Positions 13,803 through 15,292 of a stretch of 15,292 nucleotides of DNA are shown piece by piece. Below the pieces are notes generated by a model. That model did no database searches and was not told the DNA's origin. It saw only the letters and a program-made list of their open reading frames with translations. Each line of letters begins with the position of its first letter. The first letter of the stretch is position 1. The stretch comes from Candidatus Thorarchaeota archaeon. GTDB lineage: Archaea; Asgardarchaeota; Thorarchaeia; Thorarchaeales; Thorarchaeaceae. A program made the translations under genes and the position numbers. The stretch is taken from assembly GCA_030638785.1 (NCBI GenBank), contig DAOWDY010000119.1, positions 1-15,292 of the forward strand, written 5' to 3'.

Positions 13803-15080
13803 TCAGTTGGATTTCCTCAACTTGATGAAATATGCAGCCAAAACAATGATAGCTGCAGCTCCTGCGATAATGGTAATCCTCTCTACTGTAATCAGTGGTG
13901 GTACGATTTCCGAGATATTACCCGAGAAGTAATCATCCATGATGTGAAAGACTTGAATATTGTCAATAACATCATCAATTGAGTAGTCTTCAAAAACATC
14001 ACCGTAGATAAACAGTGGCACATTGCTATCAGTGTGGTAGTCTGCACTCCATGTGACTTCGATATTATTAGCCCGTGCAATCCGAATGGCTCTGTTTTCC
14101 ATCTCGGTATTGTCATCAGACGGTAGTTCACCATTCAGCGAATCACCAGTGATCATTAATCCTCCAGTTTCGTGGTCTGCAGTTACAATTAGAATTGTGT
14201 TACTGTGGTTTTCCACGTAACTTAGAGCAACTTCTATAGCATTGTCGAAGGCTATTGCCTCGAGCACGACATCTACCTTACTGTTGTCATGCCCTCCGTG
14301 ATCTATCCTTCCTCCTTCCACCATCAAGAAGAAGCCATCTGGATCTTGCGATAAGATCTCCAAAGACTTGTTAGTCATTTCCCATATTGAAGGAGTCAGA
14401 TTGATGTCACGTTCTTGTTCGTAGTACATTTGTCCTTCAGAAAAGAGTCCCAGGACCTTACCTGATGTGATTCCTTCCAATGTAGATTTGTCCTCAGCGA
14501 GCGAATATCCATTTGCAACCATGAATTCAATCTGATATTCGGAAAAGAATGCGCTACCTCCACCCATCAGAACATCCACTCCAGCACTCTCAATTATCTG
14601 TTGAGTAATTATCGATGAATCTCCACGGCTCTCTACGTGTGTCATAAATGCGGCGGGTGTAGCATGCTGGATAGTTGTTGTTGTGATTACACCTGTTGAC
14701 TTCCCATTGATTTGAGCCATCTCCAGAATAGTCTGTAATTCTGTTCCATTTGGAGCAATGGAAACCCAATTGTTGTTAGTCTTAACACCAGTAGCATAGG
14801 CTGTTGCAGCAGCTGCAGAGTCTGTGATTTGCGCATCTGCACTATGAGTTGTAACTGAGTAGCTATAGGGAAGTGTTTCCATTGTTAAATTTGCATTCTT
14901 TCCAACCTCAACCCACTTTGCAATCTTCACATGTTCGTACCCCATTCCATCTCCAATCATCAGAATGACACTCAGAGGCTCCGGATACTCAGCTTCTGCT
15001 GCTTGTGAATACTGGACAGTAGGAGTCAGAATTAATGACACGAGTAGAATGGAAAGCAGAATGGTTTTCGTCAACTTCAT
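13803..15080 (-). CDS. phoA: secreted, membrane-anchored alkaline phosphatase (PhoA family)
   Basis: This enzyme releases phosphate from phosphomonoesters outside the cell. The signal peptide spans about 1-28. The active site is complete for the family: D44 (IGDGMG), nucleophile S88 (TDSAAAATAYATG), H139 and T141 (QHATPAAF), E255 with D260, H261 and H264 (VEGGRIDHGGHDN), D302-H303 (TADHETGG) and H349 (DYHTDSNVPLF). His at the positions equivalent to E. coli Asp153 and Lys328 is the common non-enterobacterial type. A membrane helix at about 402-418 and a basic tail (KLRKSN) anchor the C-terminus, so the enzyme should face outward on the cell surface. AGGAGA (15089-15094) lies 8 nt before the ATG and overlaps the end of the upstream surface-protein gene. 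The two are therefore co-transcribed, and phosphate starvation control is plausible but not shown. Confidence 0.93.
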   Translation of the reverse strand: MKLTKTILLSILLVSLILTPTVQYSQAAEAEYPEPLSVILMIGDGMGYEHVKIAKWVEVGKNANLTMETLPYSYSVTTHSADAQITDSAAAATAYATGVKTNNNWVSIAPNGTELQTILEMAQINGKSTGVITTTTIQHATPAAFMTHVESRGDSSIITQQIIESAGVDVLMGGGSAFFSEYQIEFMVANGYSLAEDKSTLEGITSGKVLGLFSEGQMYYEQERDINLTPSIWEMTNKSLEILSQDPDGFFLMVEGGRIDHGGHDNSKVDVVLEAIAFDNAIEVALSYVENHSNTILIVTADHETGGLMITGDSLNGELPSDDNTEMENRAIRIARANNIEVTWSADYHTDSNVPLFIYGDVFEDYSIDDVIDNIQVFHIMDDYFSGNISEIVPPLITVERITIIAGAAAIIVLAAYFIKLRKSN

Positions 15081-15085
15081 CTATA

Positions 15086-15292
15086 TCATCTCCTCTCATT
15101 CACAATAAGTATCAACAGAATAACAATAACACCAACAATTGCGCCTATCGCAACTAGCTCTATAGAAATTGCAGTTGCAACGGGTGGAGAACCATGAACT
15201 ATGTAGCTTGTTTCAGTAGATAGCGCTTCGTTGTTATCTGCATTTAATGCAACAACACGATATGTTACTGTCGTACCATCAGGTTGTGCGGG
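15086..15292 (-). CDS. C-terminal part of a membrane-anchored surface protein (gene continues beyond the window)
   Basis: The last 68 codons of a gene whose start lies past the right edge. The reading PDGTTVTYRVVALNADNN with ETSYIVHGSP looks like the closing beta-strands of a fibronectin-III or other Ig-like surface domain. A membrane helix (LVAIGAIVGVIVILLILIV) and the tail NERR follow. This is the same anchoring plan as in the alkaline phosphatase and the solute-binding protein. The TGA stop (15086-15088) lies 5 nt before the phosphatase ATG, and the last codons contain its Shine-Dalgarno, so the two proteins are probably translationally coupled. Confidence 0.75.
   Translation of the reverse strand, partial: PAQPDGTTVTYRVVALNADNNEALSTETSYIVHGSPPVATAISIELVAIGAIVGVIVILLILIVNERR
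15089..15094 (-). promoter_or_regulatory. Shine-Dalgarno of the alkaline phosphatase inside the upstream gene
   Basis: AGGAGA overlaps the last codons and first stop base of the surface-protein gene. It fixes the phosphatase start and ties the two genes into one operon. Confidence 0.7.

Noticed and set aside
1..15292. CRISPR arrays, insertion sequences, integrases, rRNA
   Set aside because: I looked for regularly spaced direct repeats, transposase-like frames and rRNA landmarks and saw none.

Overview
The window looks like a piece of an archaeal chromosome of moderate GC. The pointers are a DUF2769-type Cys-rich protein, a membrane-anchored helix-hairpin-helix (DUF4332-like) protein, surface proteins held by a C-terminal transmembrane helix, and a mix of Shine-Dalgarno-led and apparently leaderless genes. 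An Asgard (Thorarchaeia-like) source is my best guess from the general style of the proteins. It is inference only. No rRNA, tRNA, CRISPR array, integrase or transposase was found.

Left part (1-7375). A tandem-GNAT acetyltransferase, cut by the left edge, converges on a minus-strand series. In transcription order this series is a calcineurin-like phosphoesterase (TTG start), two paralogous ArsB/NhaD/P-protein-type permeases, a zinc finger + NYN (Zc3h12a-like) RNase, and a short bacterial-style alanyl-tRNA synthetase. Between the two permeases lies a roughly 41-codon remnant of a further permease C-terminus. Between the downstream permease and the RNase lies a GC-rich inverted repeat that contains the permease stop codon.

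Middle part (7532-10540). A GlcD/Dld-type FAD-linked 2-hydroxyacid dehydrogenase is followed by a clear hairpin. After it comes a group of three small Cys-rich proteins: an unrecognised 89-aa protein, a YgbA_NO family protein ('nitrous oxide-stimulated promoter'), and a DUF2769-like protein with eight cysteines. The 298-bp divergent spacer in front of the YgbA gene is full of inverted repeats. Metal, Fe-S or nitrosative-stress biology is a reasonable guess for this group.

Right part (10755-15292). An orphan peptide/solute-binding protein of the OppA/DppA type has its sequence blocks in circularly permuted order and ends in a C-terminal membrane helix. It diverges from the DUF4332-like membrane protein. 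That gene converges, with overlapping stop codons, on an unrecognised 109-aa gene. Upstream of the latter on the minus strand are a secreted, C-terminally anchored alkaline phosphatase with a complete active site and the tail of a second anchored surface protein. The stop of the surface-protein gene overlaps the ribosome binding site of the phosphatase, so those two are almost certainly one operon.

Most worth a second look are the permuted binding protein, the permease relic, the C-Ala-less AlaRS beside an NYN RNase, and the Cys-rich group with its dyad-rich spacer.
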